Positions 16,875-26,496 are shown, numbered from the stretch's first letter. The stretch is 44,175 bases of DNA from Methylosinus sp. Sm6 (GCF_019802345.1 NZ_JAINDZ010000038.1:1-44175), one strand, 5' to 3'. Numbers and translations are program-made. The notes: generated from the sequence alone by a model not told the origin.

Positions 16875-17069
16875 TTATTTACGCCACTCTCGGGATTCGT
16901 CGCTCGCGTCGTCCCATCCGTCGAACCATGCCTCCCACACCGTGGTCCCGTAGTCGGTCTCGTCGAAGGGATTCATGTGCCGGGGAACGCCGCGCGCGAA
17001 ACCCTCAATTCCGAGCCGATACGGGTCCGGATCGTTGTCGTTGACGGGGTCCGTCGCGGATAGCGCCAT
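16875..17069 (-). CDS. Ribosome modulation factor-like small protein
   Basis: Acidic 64-residue protein with the RMF-type layout: a G..G.ARG helix (YRLGIEGFARGVPRHMNPFD) followed by a second helix ending EAWFDGWDDA. RMF relatives share 'G...G.....NPY......W..GW'. GGGGGC directly precedes the ATG. It lies 43 bases upstream of the methyltransferase in the same direction and may share its transcript. Acidic charge is unlike basic E. coli RMF, so ribosome binding is not implied; several mobile elements carry RMF-like proteins of unknown role. Confidence 0.6.
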   Translation of the reverse strand: MALSATDPVNDNDPDPYRLGIEGFARGVPRHMNPFDETDYGTTVWEAWFDGWDDASDESREWRK

Positions 17070-17340
17070 GCCCCCTAGGTAGCACGGCAGCGCTTTACGG
17101 AAAATGCCCGATGATATGGGTTATCGATCACCGGTCCAGACCGCGATCCCATCCTCTGTGTCCAACGTTTCATTGCAGCGCGGAGGTTCCCTTCGCCGCT
17201 ATTCGGCTTTCATCGCGCGCGGCATACGACCCACTCGAGCCTGTCCTTCTCGGCCACCGCAACCTCTTCCTGCCAGTGTATATTGGCCGTAGTCAGCCGA
17301 GCGGTGTGAGCTCCCAGAGGAAGAGGTCAGACCGATTTCC

Positions 17341-17397
17341 GCGACGGGTCGAGCGCTAGAGGAGAGGCCTCCAGCGCCCGTCATGGAGATCAACCCT
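17341..17397 (+). ncRNA. Structured 5' leader of the DUF932 gene (motif A)
   Basis: An outer stem GACGG (17343-17347)/CCGTC (17378-17382) encloses a hairpin GCGCT-A-GAGG / CCTC-C-AGCGC. GGAG and exactly nine bases lead to the ATG at 17398. The leader of the ParB gene has the same layout with different paired bases, which supports a conserved RNA fold. Confidence 0.5.
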
Positions 17398-18594
17398 ATG
17401 ACCAAGTCAGCTATTTTGGATACTCCGCACGATCGGGCCGCCGGCTACAAAGTGGACGTGCATCGGGGCGAACGAATCGGCCGCGTGTCCTCGGAATGGT
17501 TCTCCCGGCCGCCAGACGAGCGCTTCCTGTCCCTGTCAGACCTCTACGCGGCAGTGCGCGGCCGGACCGAGCGCAGCCGCACTCGGACGGTGGAGAGCGC
17601 GGCGATCCGGGTGGAGGCCGACCGCGGTAACGCGGAGCACCTCACTCTCACATTGCCCGGCTCGGACGCGCCGATCGCGCCGACGCATTGGAGCTTCGGT
17701 CAGCTCGCGAGCCTGGTCGGCGCGCCGGCCGCCTACCTCCGCCAGCTCCCGGCGCCACTCGCCGGCATTAATCTCCAATACGGCTTGACGTCGAATCGCG
17801 CCGAGCAAGTGAAGACGTTGGAGATCGAAGATGGCCGCGTCGAACTGCGAGCCGTGACCGGCCCCGACTATGGCCGCATCTACGACCATGAACTCGTCGA
17901 GGCCGTGCAGCGCATCGCGGGCAACGGCACGGGCGATACGCGCTGGAAGGTGCCGGGCGTGCTCGACTGGTCGACCGGCGTCTACCATCCGCACGTCGAT
18001 ATCACCCAGGACACCACGACCCTCTATGCCTCGGACCGCGATGTTTTCCTCTTTCTGGTCGACGATCTCAATCCGATCGAGGCCGGTCGGCTGCCGGACG
18101 GTTCGCCCGATCTTTATTTCCGCGGCTTTTACTGCTGGAATTCCGAAGTCGGCGCCAAGACGCTCGGCATGGCGAGCTTCTATCTCCGCGCGGTCTGCCA
18201 AAACAGGAATCTGTGGGGCGTCGAAGATTTCGAGGAAATCACCATCCGCCATTCGAAATACGCCGCCTCCCGTTTCGCGCATGAGGCAGCGCCGGCGTTG
18301 ACGCGCTTCGCCGATTCTTCGCCCATGCCATTCGTGAACGGCATCAAGGCCGCGCGGGAGAAGATTGTCGCCCGCACTGATGAGGACCGAGACGACTTCC
18401 TGCGACGGCGCGGTTTTTCCAAGAGGGAGACGGCGAAGATCATCGAGACCGTGTTGACCGAGGAAGGTCGAAAGCCCGAGAGCATCTTCGATTTCGTGCA
18501 GGGCATTACCGCCGTCGCGCGGAACAAGACTCATCAGGACGCCCGTCTCGATCTGGAGGCGCGCGCCAAGAAGCTCCTCGATCGCGCATCCTGA
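17398..18594 (+). CDS. DUF932 protein of the element backbone
   Basis: DUF932 (phage/plasmid-like protein TIGR03299) of 398 residues. Typical blocks are visible: FSRPPDERFLSLSDLYAAV near the N-terminus, THWSFGQLASLVGAPAAYLRQLP, LRAVTGPDYGRIYDHELVEAV (about 150-170) and FYCWNSEVGAKTLGMASFYLRAVCQNRNLWG (about 245-275). Such proteins are widespread on alphaproteobacterial plasmids and ICEs, and their biochemical role is unknown. The start at 17398 is chosen over the ATG at 17383 because the ribosome-binding GGAG lies inside the extra codons and its nine-base spacing matches the ParB gene exactly. A hairpin follows the stop. Confidence 0.88.
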   Translation: MTKSAILDTPHDRAAGYKVDVHRGERIGRVSSEWFSRPPDERFLSLSDLYAAVRGRTERSRTRTVESAAIRVEADRGNAEHLTLTLPGSDAPIAPTHWSFGQLASLVGAPAAYLRQLPAPLAGINLQYGLTSNRAEQVKTLEIEDGRVELRAVTGPDYGRIYDHELVEAVQRIAGNGTGDTRWKVPGVLDWSTGVYHPHVDITQDTTTLYASDRDVFLFLVDDLNPIEAGRLPDGSPDLYFRGFYCWNSEVGAKTLGMASFYLRAVCQNRNLWGVEDFEEITIRHSKYAASRFAHEAAPALTRFADSSPMPFVNGIKAAREKIVARTDEDRDDFLRRRGFSKRETAKIIETVLTEEGRKPESIFDFVQGITAVARNKTHQDARLDLEARAKKLLDRAS

Positions 18595-18602
18595 ATTCCG
18601 GA

Positions 18603-18636
18603 AAGCCGGAGACGTGGAAATCCGTATCTCCGGCTT
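18603..18636. terminator. Hairpin after the DUF932 gene
   Basis: AAGCCGGAGA (18603-18612) and TCTCCGGCTT (18627-18636) are a perfect 10-bp inverted repeat with a 14-base loop. Only two T residues end it, so termination may be weak or partial. Confidence 0.5.
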
Positions 18637-18709
18637 CGTGCATTTCCGCATTTGCTGATCGTCGATTCCGCGGCGTCGTCCTCAAAGTGAGAGGGCGGCG
18701 CCGCGCTTC

Positions 18710-18765
18710 GTGACGGTTCAGGCCGAGAGAGAGGCTTTCGGCCGCCCGTCACGGAGTTTATCCCC
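18710..18765 (+). ncRNA. Structured 5' leader of the ParB gene (motif A)
   Basis: An outer stem GTGACGG (18710-18716)/CCGTCAC (18746-18752) encloses GGCCGA (18721-18726)/TCGGCC (18738-18743) with a GAGAGAGGCT-type loop. GGAG and nine bases lead to the ATG. It matches the DUF932 leader in layout, loop and spacing, with compensatory changes in both stems. Confidence 0.5.
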
Positions 18766-20877
18766 ATGGCTACTGCCGTTCAGAAGATCACACTGTCGTC
18801 CTCGCGCGACATTCCTTTCAACAAGCTCGTCCTCTCCCAGGCGAATGTCCGGCGGGTGAAGGCCGGCGTCTCAATCGAGGAGCTCGCCGAGGACATCGCG
18901 CGCCGCACACTGCTTCAGAGTCTTAACGTGCGTCCCGTGCTCGACGCCGACGGCGCCGAGACCGGCATTTTCGAGATTCCGGCGGGCGGCCGCCGCTATC
19001 GCGCGCTCGAGCTTCTGGTCAAACAGAAGCGGCTCGCCAAAACGGCGCCCGTCCCCTGCGTCGTCCGGGATCCCGCGACCGACATCCTCGCGGAAGCCGA
19101 CTCGCTCGCCGAGAACGTCCTGCGCGCGCCGCTGCATCCGCTCGATCAGTTCCGCGCCTTTCAGGCGATGCGGACCAAAGGAAAGTCCGAGGAGGACATC
19201 GCCGCAGCTTTCTTCATCGGCGTCAATGTCGTGAAGCAGCGCCTGCGGCTGACCACCGTGTCGGAGAAGCTCCTCGACATCTATGCCGAGGACGGAATGT
19301 CGCTGGAGCAGTTGATGGCGTTCGCCGTTTCGTCGGACCACGCTCGGCAGGAGCAGGTCTGGACAGCGCTGGAAAAGTCCTGGTCGAAGGAACCTTACCA
19401 GATCCGTCGCATGCTGACGGAAAAAGCCGTGCGCGCCGCCGATCGGCGAGCCGTCTTCGTCGGCCTCGACGCCTATGAAACGGCAGGAGGCATCGTCATG
19501 CGCGACCTGTTCCAGCACGACGACGGCGGCTGGCTGGAAAATGTCGCGTTGCTCGACAGCCTCGTCATCGAGAAGTTGAAGGCGGCGGGCGAAGCGATCG
19601 CCGCCGAGGGCTGGAAATGGGTCGAGGTCGCGGTCTCGTTTCCGTTCGGACATACGAATGGGCTGAGAGAACTCGTCGGCGCGCCCACCGAGTTGACCGA
19701 CGACGAACAGGCGACGATCGATTCGCTCGAGGCCGAACATGAGAGCCTGGAGACCGAATATGAAAAAGTCGACGAACTGCCGGAGGATGTCGACCGGCGC
19801 CTGGGCGAGATCGAAACGGCGCTCGCTGAGCTGCAAAATCGGCCGCGGAGCTTCGATCCGGGCGACGTCGCGCGCGCTGGAGCGTTCGTCAGCATCGACG
19901 CCGATGGCCTTCTATCTGTCGATCGCGGCTATGTGCGGCCCGAGGACGAGCCGCCCGCTCATGAGAAAAGCACGAACGATGACGCGGGCGCAGACGAGTT
20001 CTCACCGGCCATTGCTCCCGCGACGCAGCAGGCCGTAATCACCGTCGAAGGCCGCCCGGTCGAGTCGGAAGAAGATGAAACCGACGCGCTCACGCCATTG
20101 CCCGAGCGACTGTTGATCGAGCTGACGGCGCACAGGACATTGGCGCTGCAGAACGCCGTCGCGAATAATCCGAATGTTGCCATGACGGCGTTGCTGCATA
20201 AGCTCGTCGCCGACAGCTTCCATTATGCGTCGATTTCGACGTCCGGCTTGGAAATTTCCTTGCGGCAGATCGCCTTTCAGATCCAGCCCACGGATCTGAA
20301 GAACAGCGCCAGCTCACAGGCGATCGCGGAGCGGCAGCATGCATGGAAATCGTGCATTCCCAGAGACGACCAGCAACTCTGGGATTGGCTCGTCGGCCTC
20401 GACGACGCGCATCGCCTCGCGCTGCTCGCGCATTGCGTCGGCCATGGCGTCAATGCGCTCCATGAGAAGACGGACCGCTATGGCGGCGGCGCGGTCGCGG
20501 CGCATTCGGTGCAGCAGCGCCTGAAGAATGCTGACCGGCTCGCTCGAGCGGTCGGCTTGAACATGGTCGACGCCGGCTGGAAGCCGACCGTCGACAATTA
20601 CCTCGGTCGCGTGCCGAAGCGACGAATCCTGGACGCCGTCCGCGAGGCCAAGGGCGAACGGGCGGTTCAGCTCGTCGAACATTTGAAAAAGGGCGAGATG
20701 GCGGTTGAAGCCGAACGGCTGCTCGTCGACTCCGGCTGGCTGCCGGAACCTTTGCGGCTCGACGACGGAGTGCAGGTCGAGCTCTCCGCAGGCGAAGCAG
20801 CCGACGAGTCCGAAGAGCTGCCTGAGTTTCTCTCGGACAACGAAGCGAACGAGAGCGCTGATTCCGATTGCGGCTGA
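18766..20877 (+). CDS. ParB/RepB/Spo0J-family protein, large form
   Basis: Large ParB-like protein of 703 residues. The N-terminal ParB/Srx fold runs from IPFNKLVLSQANVR through the CTP-binding C-motif region AGGRRYRALELL (about residues 70-80) to ADSLAENVLRAPLHPLDQFRAF (about 108-130). A helix-turn-helix follows (KSEEDIAAAFFIGVNVVKQRLRL, about 145-167). The long C-terminal half, with a helical segment around 295-330 (SLEAEHESLETEYEKVDEL) and the block WLVGLDDAHRLALLAHCVGHGVNAL, is typical of alphaproteobacterial plasmid and ICE ParB-like proteins rather than chromosomal ParB. No ParA is in the window. A decayed second copy of the C-terminus lies at 40.6 kb. A strong terminator follows. Confidence 0.92.
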   Translation: MATAVQKITLSSSRDIPFNKLVLSQANVRRVKAGVSIEELAEDIARRTLLQSLNVRPVLDADGAETGIFEIPAGGRRYRALELLVKQKRLAKTAPVPCVVRDPATDILAEADSLAENVLRAPLHPLDQFRAFQAMRTKGKSEEDIAAAFFIGVNVVKQRLRLTTVSEKLLDIYAEDGMSLEQLMAFAVSSDHARQEQVWTALEKSWSKEPYQIRRMLTEKAVRAADRRAVFVGLDAYETAGGIVMRDLFQHDDGGWLENVALLDSLVIEKLKAAGEAIAAEGWKWVEVAVSFPFGHTNGLRELVGAPTELTDDEQATIDSLEAEHESLETEYEKVDELPEDVDRRLGEIETALAELQNRPRSFDPGDVARAGAFVSIDADGLLSVDRGYVRPEDEPPAHEKSTNDDAGADEFSPAIAPATQQAVITVEGRPVESEEDETDALTPLPERLLIELTAHRTLALQNAVANNPNVAMTALLHKLVADSFHYASISTSGLEISLRQIAFQIQPTDLKNSASSQAIAERQHAWKSCIPRDDQQLWDWLVGLDDAHRLALLAHCVGHGVNALHEKTDRYGGGAVAAHSVQQRLKNADRLARAVGLNMVDAGWKPTVDNYLGRVPKRRILDAVREAKGERAVQLVEHLKKGEMAVEAERLLVDSGWLPEPLRLDDGVQVELSAGEAADESEELPEFLSDNEANESADSDCG

Positions 20878-20886
20878 ATAATCTTT

Positions 20887-20919
20887 CGGCGGAGCGCTGC
20901 AAAGCGCTCCGCCGTTTTT
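20887..20919 (+). terminator. Strong intrinsic terminator after parB
   Basis: CGGCGGAGCGCT, loop GCAA, AGCGCTCCGCCG (a perfect 12-bp stem), followed by TTTTT. It separates parB from the strawberry notch operon. Confidence 0.9.
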
Positions 20920-21110
20920 CATGCCCGCGATCGAGAGTTCCATCATCGAGCGCCTGTGGCCTCGCCTCACGCCATTCCGAATAACCGTGCTCTCACGAGA
21001 GTCGTCGGAAACGCGATGAGAGGAAGAGGCCGGCCGGAAGGGGGCGAGCCGGCGGGTTCGAGAGAGAGCGCCAGCCGACTCGTCCACTCGCGCTCTCCCG
21101 AGACTCTTCC

Positions 21111-24100
21111 ATGTCCAGAATTTCTGCTCCCGCGGCCGCCGATGCGGCTGCGTCGACTCTCATCGATCGCTCCTCCAACGGTTCCGCGATCGCCGACGCG
21201 ACTCGCCGCCTGCTTCCCCATCTAGAACATGGCCGACGCGTCGACGCCGCCATTCTTCGCTCGGCGATGGAAACCGCCTTCGGCGCATCGGACGCCTCCG
21301 GCGCCTGGGATTGGAAAATGGGCTATGACGCTTGCGAGGCGGCGACGGGTCTATTCCTGCGCAAATACGGAAAGGCGCTTTTCCGCAGAGCTGGCTCTCC
21401 GGCCGCCGCACTTCCGATGCTGTCGAAGATCGCACACCTCCTGCCGACGCATACGCGCCGGTCCGAAGACAGCGAGACCTTCCAGCAATTCTCGACGCCG
21501 ATCCCGCTCGGCGTCGCGGTTCTTGCCGCAGCGGCGATTTCGCCCGCCGACCGCGTTCTCGAACCTTCGGCCGGCACGGGATTGCTCGCCGTTCTCGCCG
21601 AGATAGCTGGCGCAACGCTCATTCTCAACGAGTTCGCCGAAACCCGCGCGGAGCTACTCTCTCTTCTTTTTCCCTCCGTTCCGGTCACCCGCTTCGATGG
21701 GGCGCAGATCGACGATCATCTCGATCCGGCGATCACTCCGTCCATCGTGCTGATGAATCCGCCGTTCTCGGCCATGGCGAATGTCTCCGGTCGAATGGCG
21801 GATGTCGCCTACCGCCATATAGCCTCCGCGCTGGCGCGACTGGCCGATGGCGGACGCCTCGTCACGATCACCGGCGCGAACTTCGCTCCCGACGCGCCTG
21901 CTTGGCGAGACGCCTTTGTCCACTTTCAGCAGCGCGGCCGCGTCATCTTTTCCGCCGCGATCGATGGCGCCGTCTACGCCAAGCACGGCACAACAATCGA
22001 GACGCGGCTGACCATTATCGACAAGCTGCCGGCCGACGATCCGACTGTCTTTCCGGCGTCGCCCGGCATGGCGCCCGATGTCGCGACGCTCCTCGCCTGG
22101 ATTGGCGAGCTGACGCCCGCGCGTTTGCCGGTCGCCTTGCCGATTCCGGCCAGCAGTCCGCGGCGACGCACGGTGCCGGCCGTTTCCGTTCGAAACGCTC
22201 CGGTTCGCCGAGAGACGCCCGCCAGCGCGCCAGATGGTGTCGAGCTTGCCTATGAGACCGTCGACTGGACGCCGCCGGAAGGCGCGCGCCTGACGGATGC
22301 GATCTATGAAGAATACGGATTGCAGCCGATCCGTATTCCCGGCTCTCAGGCGCATCCCACCAAGCTGGTGCAATCCGCCGCCATGGCCTCGGTCGCGCCG
22401 CCGAAGCCGAGCTATCGGCCACGACTGCCGGCGAACCTCGTCTCCGACAGCCTGCTCTCCGACGCCCAGCTGGAAACGATCATCTACGCCGGAGAAGCTC
22501 ATTCGGCGTCTCTCGCCGGCTCATGGACGGTCGACGAAACCTTTGACGTCGTCGCCGCGGCGCGTGACGACGCGGAGAACAGCGTTCGCTTCCGGCGCGG
22601 CTTCATGCTGGGCGACGGGACCGGCGCCGGAAAGGGCCGCCAGTCCGCCGGGATCATCCTCGACAATTGGATGCAGGGCCGCCGAAGGGCGCTGTGGATC
22701 TCCAAATCTGATAAGCTGCTCGAGGACGCGCAGCGCGACTGGTCCGCGCTCGGCATGGAGCGCCTGCTCGTCACGCCGCTCTCGCGCTTTCCCCAGGGCA
22801 AGCCGATCTCGCTTCAGGAAGGCATCCTATTTTTGACCTACGCTACGCTGCGGTCCGACGAGCGCGGCGAGAAGGCTTCCCGCGTGCGGCAGATCGTCGA
22901 ATGGTTGGGCCCCGATTTCGACGGGGTCATCATCTTCGACGAGAGCCACGCCATGCAGAACGCCGCCGGCGGCAAGGGCGAACGCGGCGACCAAGCCGCC
23001 TCGCAGCAGGGCCGCGCAGGACTTCGTCTCCAGCACGCTTTGCCGAATGCCCGCATCGTCTATGTTTCGGCGACCGGCGCCACCACGGTCCATAATCTCG
23101 CCTACGCCCAGCGCCTCGGCCTCTGGGGCGGCGAGGATTTTCCTTTCGCGACGCGCGCCGAATTCGTGGAGGCGATCGAGGCCGGCGGCGTCGCGGCGAT
23201 GGAAGTCCTCGCCCGCGACCTTCGCGCCCTCGGCCTCTATACGGCGCGCTCGCTCAGTTATGAGGGCGTCGAATATGAGCTGGTCGAGCATCGGCTGACG
23301 CCGGAGCAGGCCCGCATCTACGATTCCTACGCTGAAGCCTTCGCCGTCATCCACAACAATCTCGACGCCGCCATGCAGGCGGCGAACATCACAGGCGCGA
23401 CCGGCACGCTCAACCGGCAGGCCAAAGCCGCTGCTCGATCCGCGTTCGAATCCGCCAAGCAGCGTTTCTTCGGCCATCTGCTGACGAGCATGAAGTCGCC
23501 GACGCTGATCCGCTCGATCGAGCGGGATTTGGAGGAAGGTCATGCCGCCGTCGTCCAGATCGTCTCGACAGGCGAAGCGCTTATGGAGCGCCGCCTGTCA
23601 GAGATTCCGACCGAGGAATGGAGCGACGTCCAGGTCGACATCACGCCGCGCGAATATGTTCTCGACTATCTGGCCCATTCCTTCCCGGTGCAGCTCTACG
23701 AGCCCTTCACCGACAGCGAAGGCAATCTGTCGTCGCGACCCGTCTTTCGCGACGGTCAGCCGATCGAGAGCCGCGAGGCGGCCGCCCGCCGCACTGCGCT
23801 CATCGAAAAGCTCGCCTCCCTGGCTCCGACTCCCGGCGCGCTCGACCAGATCGTCCAGCGCTTTGGGACCGACATGGTCGCCGAAGTGACCGGACGCTCG
23901 CGGCGCATCGTGCGCAAGGGCGACCGCCTCGCGGTCGAGAGCCGCGCCGGCTCGGCCAATCTCGCCGAGACCGCCGCCTTCATGGACGATCAGAAGCGTA
24001 TCCTAGTTTTTTCCGACGCTGGCGGCACCGGGCGCAGCTACCATGCCGAGCTGTCCGCCCGGAACCGGCGGCTCCGCGTCCATTATCTGCTCGAGCCGGG

Positions 24101-25433
24101 ATGGAAGGCCGATACCGCCATCCAGGGCCTCGGTCGCACCAATCGTACCAATCAGGCGCAGCCGCCGCTCTTTCGGCCGATCGCAACCGATGTGAAGGCG
24201 GAGAAGCGCTTTCTCTCGACCATCGCGCGCCGGCTCGACACGCTCGGCGCGATCACGCGCGGGCAGCGTCAAACGGGCGGCCAGGGCCTGTTCCGTCCCG
24301 AGGACAATCTCGAAAGCCATTACGCGCGCGACGCGCTGCGCCAGCTCTATCTGCTGCTCGTCCGCGGCAAGATCGAGGGCTGTTCCTTGCAGACCTTCGA
24401 AGAGGCGACGGGATTGTCGCTGACGGATTCCAACGGAATCAGGGACGATCTGCCGCCGATCACGACTTTCCTCAATCGACTGCTGGCGCTGACCATCGAA
24501 CTGCAGGGCGTTCTGTTCACCGCATTCGAGCAATTGCTGAACGCCAAGGTCGAAGGCGCCATCGCCGCCGGCGTCTATGACGTCGGGCTCGAGACGCTGC
24601 GGGCCGAAAGCTTCCTCGTCGCCGATCGCCGGACCATTTACGTCCATCCCGGCACAGGCGCGGAGACGCGCCTGCTGACGATCACGCAGCGCGAACGCAA
24701 TCATCCCCTGACGCTCGACCGGGCGCTCGATCTTCTCGCCGATCGGCGCGCTGTACCGCTCGTCAACGAGCGTTCTGGCCGAGCGGCGATCCAACTGCCT
24801 GCGCCGTCGCTGATGCTCGACGATGGCGAAATCGAGCGGCGCGTGCGCCTCGTTCGTCCGATGGAACAGCATTATGCGTCTTTGAAGATGATGGAGGACA
24901 GCCACTGGATCGAGGTCGACGGGCACGCTTTCGCCGCTGCGTGGAGCGCCGAAGTCGCCGCCGTTCCGGAGTTTTCCGAGAGCACGATTCACATCGTCGC
25001 GGGCCTGCTACTACCGATCTGGAAGCGGTTGTCGAAGGATTCGACGCGGGTCTATCGCCTTCAGACCGATGACGGCGAGCGCATCATTGGACGCCGGGTT
25101 ACGCCCGCCTGGGTCGCCGGAGCTCTCGCGAGCGACGCAGTCGATCTGTCTGCGGAGGACGCATTCGCCGCCCTGATGGATGGCCGCACCGTCCTCCACC
25201 TTGCCGAGGACCTCCAACTTCGCCGTGTTCGCGTCATGGGCGCGCACCGCATCGAGCTGTCGGGATTCACCGACGCGATGCGCGAGCGTCTTTCCGCCTA
25301 TGGACTATTCCACGAGATCATCTCCTGGAAGCTGCGCATGTTCGTGCCTGTCGACGCGAGCGGCGTCGCGGTGCTGGTGAAACTGATGGAGCGCTATCCG
25401 CTCCAGCGCGTCAGCGAAAAGGAGGCAGCGTGA
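21111..25433 (+). CDS. Strawberry notch helicase fused to a methyltransferase-like domain
   Basis: Protein of 1440 residues. The N-terminal domain has methyltransferase motifs: VLEPSAGTGLLAVLAE (about 150-165) and the catalytic-like MNPPFS (about 213). The Sbno NTPase/helicase follows, with Walker A GDGTGAGKGRQ (about 500), DESH box FDESHAMQN (about 607), and in lobe two RILVFSDAGGTGRSYH (about 965) and the motif VI-like GLGRTNRTNQ (about 1003). The C-terminal third is the Sbno-associated region. These proteins are standard large genes of alphaproteobacterial plasmids and ICEs, near-identical in layout to phage anti-restriction and DNA-remodelling proteins such as DarB. A role protecting incoming element DNA is plausible but inferred. 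The Toprim gene starts one base after its stop. Confidence 0.92.
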   Translation: MSRISAPAAADAAASTLIDRSSNGSAIADATRRLLPHLEHGRRVDAAILRSAMETAFGASDASGAWDWKMGYDACEAATGLFLRKYGKALFRRAGSPAAALPMLSKIAHLLPTHTRRSEDSETFQQFSTPIPLGVAVLAAAAISPADRVLEPSAGTGLLAVLAEIAGATLILNEFAETRAELLSLLFPSVPVTRFDGAQIDDHLDPAITPSIVLMNPPFSAMANVSGRMADVAYRHIASALARLADGGRLVTITGANFAPDAPAWRDAFVHFQQRGRVIFSAAIDGAVYAKHGTTIETRLTIIDKLPADDPTVFPASPGMAPDVATLLAWIGELTPARLPVALPIPASSPRRRTVPAVSVRNAPVRRETPASAPDGVELAYETVDWTPPEGARLTDAIYEEYGLQPIRIPGSQAHPTKLVQSAAMASVAPPKPSYRPRLPANLVSDSLLSDAQLETIIYAGEAHSASLAGSWTVDETFDVVAAARDDAENSVRFRRGFMLGDGTGAGKGRQSAGIILDNWMQGRRRALWISKSDKLLEDAQRDWSALGMERLLVTPLSRFPQGKPISLQEGILFLTYATLRSDERGEKASRVRQIVEWLGPDFDGVIIFDESHAMQNAAGGKGERGDQAASQQGRAGLRLQHALPNARIVYVSATGATTVHNLAYAQRLGLWGGEDFPFATRAEFVEAIEAGGVAAMEVLARDLRALGLYTARSLSYEGVEYELVEHRLTPEQARIYDSYAEAFAVIHNNLDAAMQAANITGATGTLNRQAKAAARSAFESAKQRFFGHLLTSMKSPTLIRSIERDLEEGHAAVVQIVSTGEALMERRLSEIPTEEWSDVQVDITPREYVLDYLAHSFPVQLYEPFTDSEGNLSSRPVFRDGQPIESREAAARRTALIEKLASLAPTPGALDQIVQRFGTDMVAEVTGRSRRIVRKGDRLAVESRAGSANLAETAAFMDDQKRILVFSDAGGTGRSYHAELSARNRRLRVHYLLEPGWKADTAIQGLGRTNRTNQAQPPLFRPIATDVKAEKRFLSTIARRLDTLGAITRGQRQTGGQGLFRPEDNLESHYARDALRQLYLLLVRGKIEGCSLQTFEEATGLSLTDSNGIRDDLPPITTFLNRLLALTIELQGVLFTAFEQLLNAKVEGAIAAGVYDVGLETLRAESFLVADRRTIYVHPGTGAETRLLTITQRERNHPLTLDRALDLLADRRAVPLVNERSGRAAIQLPAPSLMLDDGEIERRVRLVRPMEQHYASLKMMEDSHWIEVDGHAFAAAWSAEVAAVPEFSESTIHIVAGLLLPIWKRLSKDSTRVYRLQTDDGERIIGRRVTPAWVAGALASDAVDLSAEDAFAALMDGRTVLHLAEDLQLRRVRVMGAHRIELSGFTDAMRERLSAYGLFHEIISWKLRMFVPVDASGVAVLVKLMERYPLQRVSEKEAA

Positions 25434-25434
25434 C

Positions 25435-26496
25435 ATGGTTCGTCCTGACGCCTCTGATCTCGCGCAGCGTCTCGGCCGTCATGCCGAGGCGGTGTGCCGT
25501 CATTATCTTCACAATGGACATCGCGAAGGCCGCTATTGGCTGGTGGGCGATGTTCGGAACACGCCGGGCCGCTCCATGTTCGTCCGGCTGATCGGGACGA
25601 AGAACGGCAAGGGCGCCGCCGGCAAATGGACCGACGCCGCGACGGGCGAGCACGGCGATCTGCTCGACGTCATCCAGGAGAGTTGCGGCTTCGCCGATTT
25701 CAAGAACACTGTTGATGAGGCGCGCTCGTTCCTGAGACTGCCGCTTCAGGAGCCGGCGTTGATGAAGAACAGGACGAGATCACTTTCGAAACCTGTCGAC
25801 TCGCGGGAGTCGGCAAGGCGGCTTTTCGCTATATCGCAGCCGATTTCCGGGACTCTCGCAGAAGCGTATCTGCGCAAACGCGGCATTACGGCTTTGCACG
25901 AAGCCGGATCGCTCCGCTTTCATCCGCAATGTTATCACCGGCCGGACGAGCATTCCCCGACCGAAATCTGGCCGGCGATGATCGCTTCCGTGACCGACCT
26001 CGATGGGCGCCTGACCGGCGTGCATCGCACATGGCTCGATCCTCGCGGCTTCTCGGAGACGACGCTCGGAAAAGCGCCGATCGAAACGCCGAGGCGGGCG
26101 ATGGGCGATCTCAACGGCCATGCTGTGCGCTTCGGCGTGGCGGGCGAGGTCATGGCGGCGGGCGAAGGCGTCGAAACCGTTCTGTCGCTGCGATCGGCGC
26201 TTCCGACCATGCCGATGGCTGCGGCGCTCTCGTCGGCGCATCTCTCGGCCATCCTCTTCTCCGACACATTGCGCCGGCTCTACATCGCGCGAGACGACGA
26301 TCCGGCGGGCGACGGCGCGGTGACGGCGTTGATCGACCGGGCTCGGCAGCTCGGGATCGAGGCGATCGTGCTGTCTCCGGCCCTGGGCGACTTCAATGAA
26401 GATCTGCGGCTGCTCGGACTCGATGCGCTCCGGGCCGCCGTACGTGTGCAGATCGTCCCGCAGGACGTCGCGCGCTTCATGGAGCTGGCGGCATAG
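25435..26496 (+). CDS. Toprim-domain primase-like protein
   Basis: Protein of 353 residues. The N-terminal part resembles the entry domain of plasmid DnaG-like/DUF7146 proteins (CRHYLHNGHREGRYWLVGD, WTDAATGEHGDLLDVIQ). The C-terminal Toprim fold shows the glutamate in AAGEGVETVLSLRSA (about residue 245) and the DxD in IARDDDPAGDGAV (about 285). Toprim domains bind Mg2+ in primases and topoisomerases, so a role in priming element replication or transfer is likely. It is separated from the helicase gene by one base (TGACATG), so the two form an operon. Confidence 0.9.
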   Translation: MVRPDASDLAQRLGRHAEAVCRHYLHNGHREGRYWLVGDVRNTPGRSMFVRLIGTKNGKGAAGKWTDAATGEHGDLLDVIQESCGFADFKNTVDEARSFLRLPLQEPALMKNRTRSLSKPVDSRESARRLFAISQPISGTLAEAYLRKRGITALHEAGSLRFHPQCYHRPDEHSPTEIWPAMIASVTDLDGRLTGVHRTWLDPRGFSETTLGKAPIETPRRAMGDLNGHAVRFGVAGEVMAAGEGVETVLSLRSALPTMPMAAALSSAHLSAILFSDTLRRLYIARDDDPAGDGAVTALIDRARQLGIEAIVLSPALGDFNEDLRLLGLDALRAAVRVQIVPQDVARFMELAA

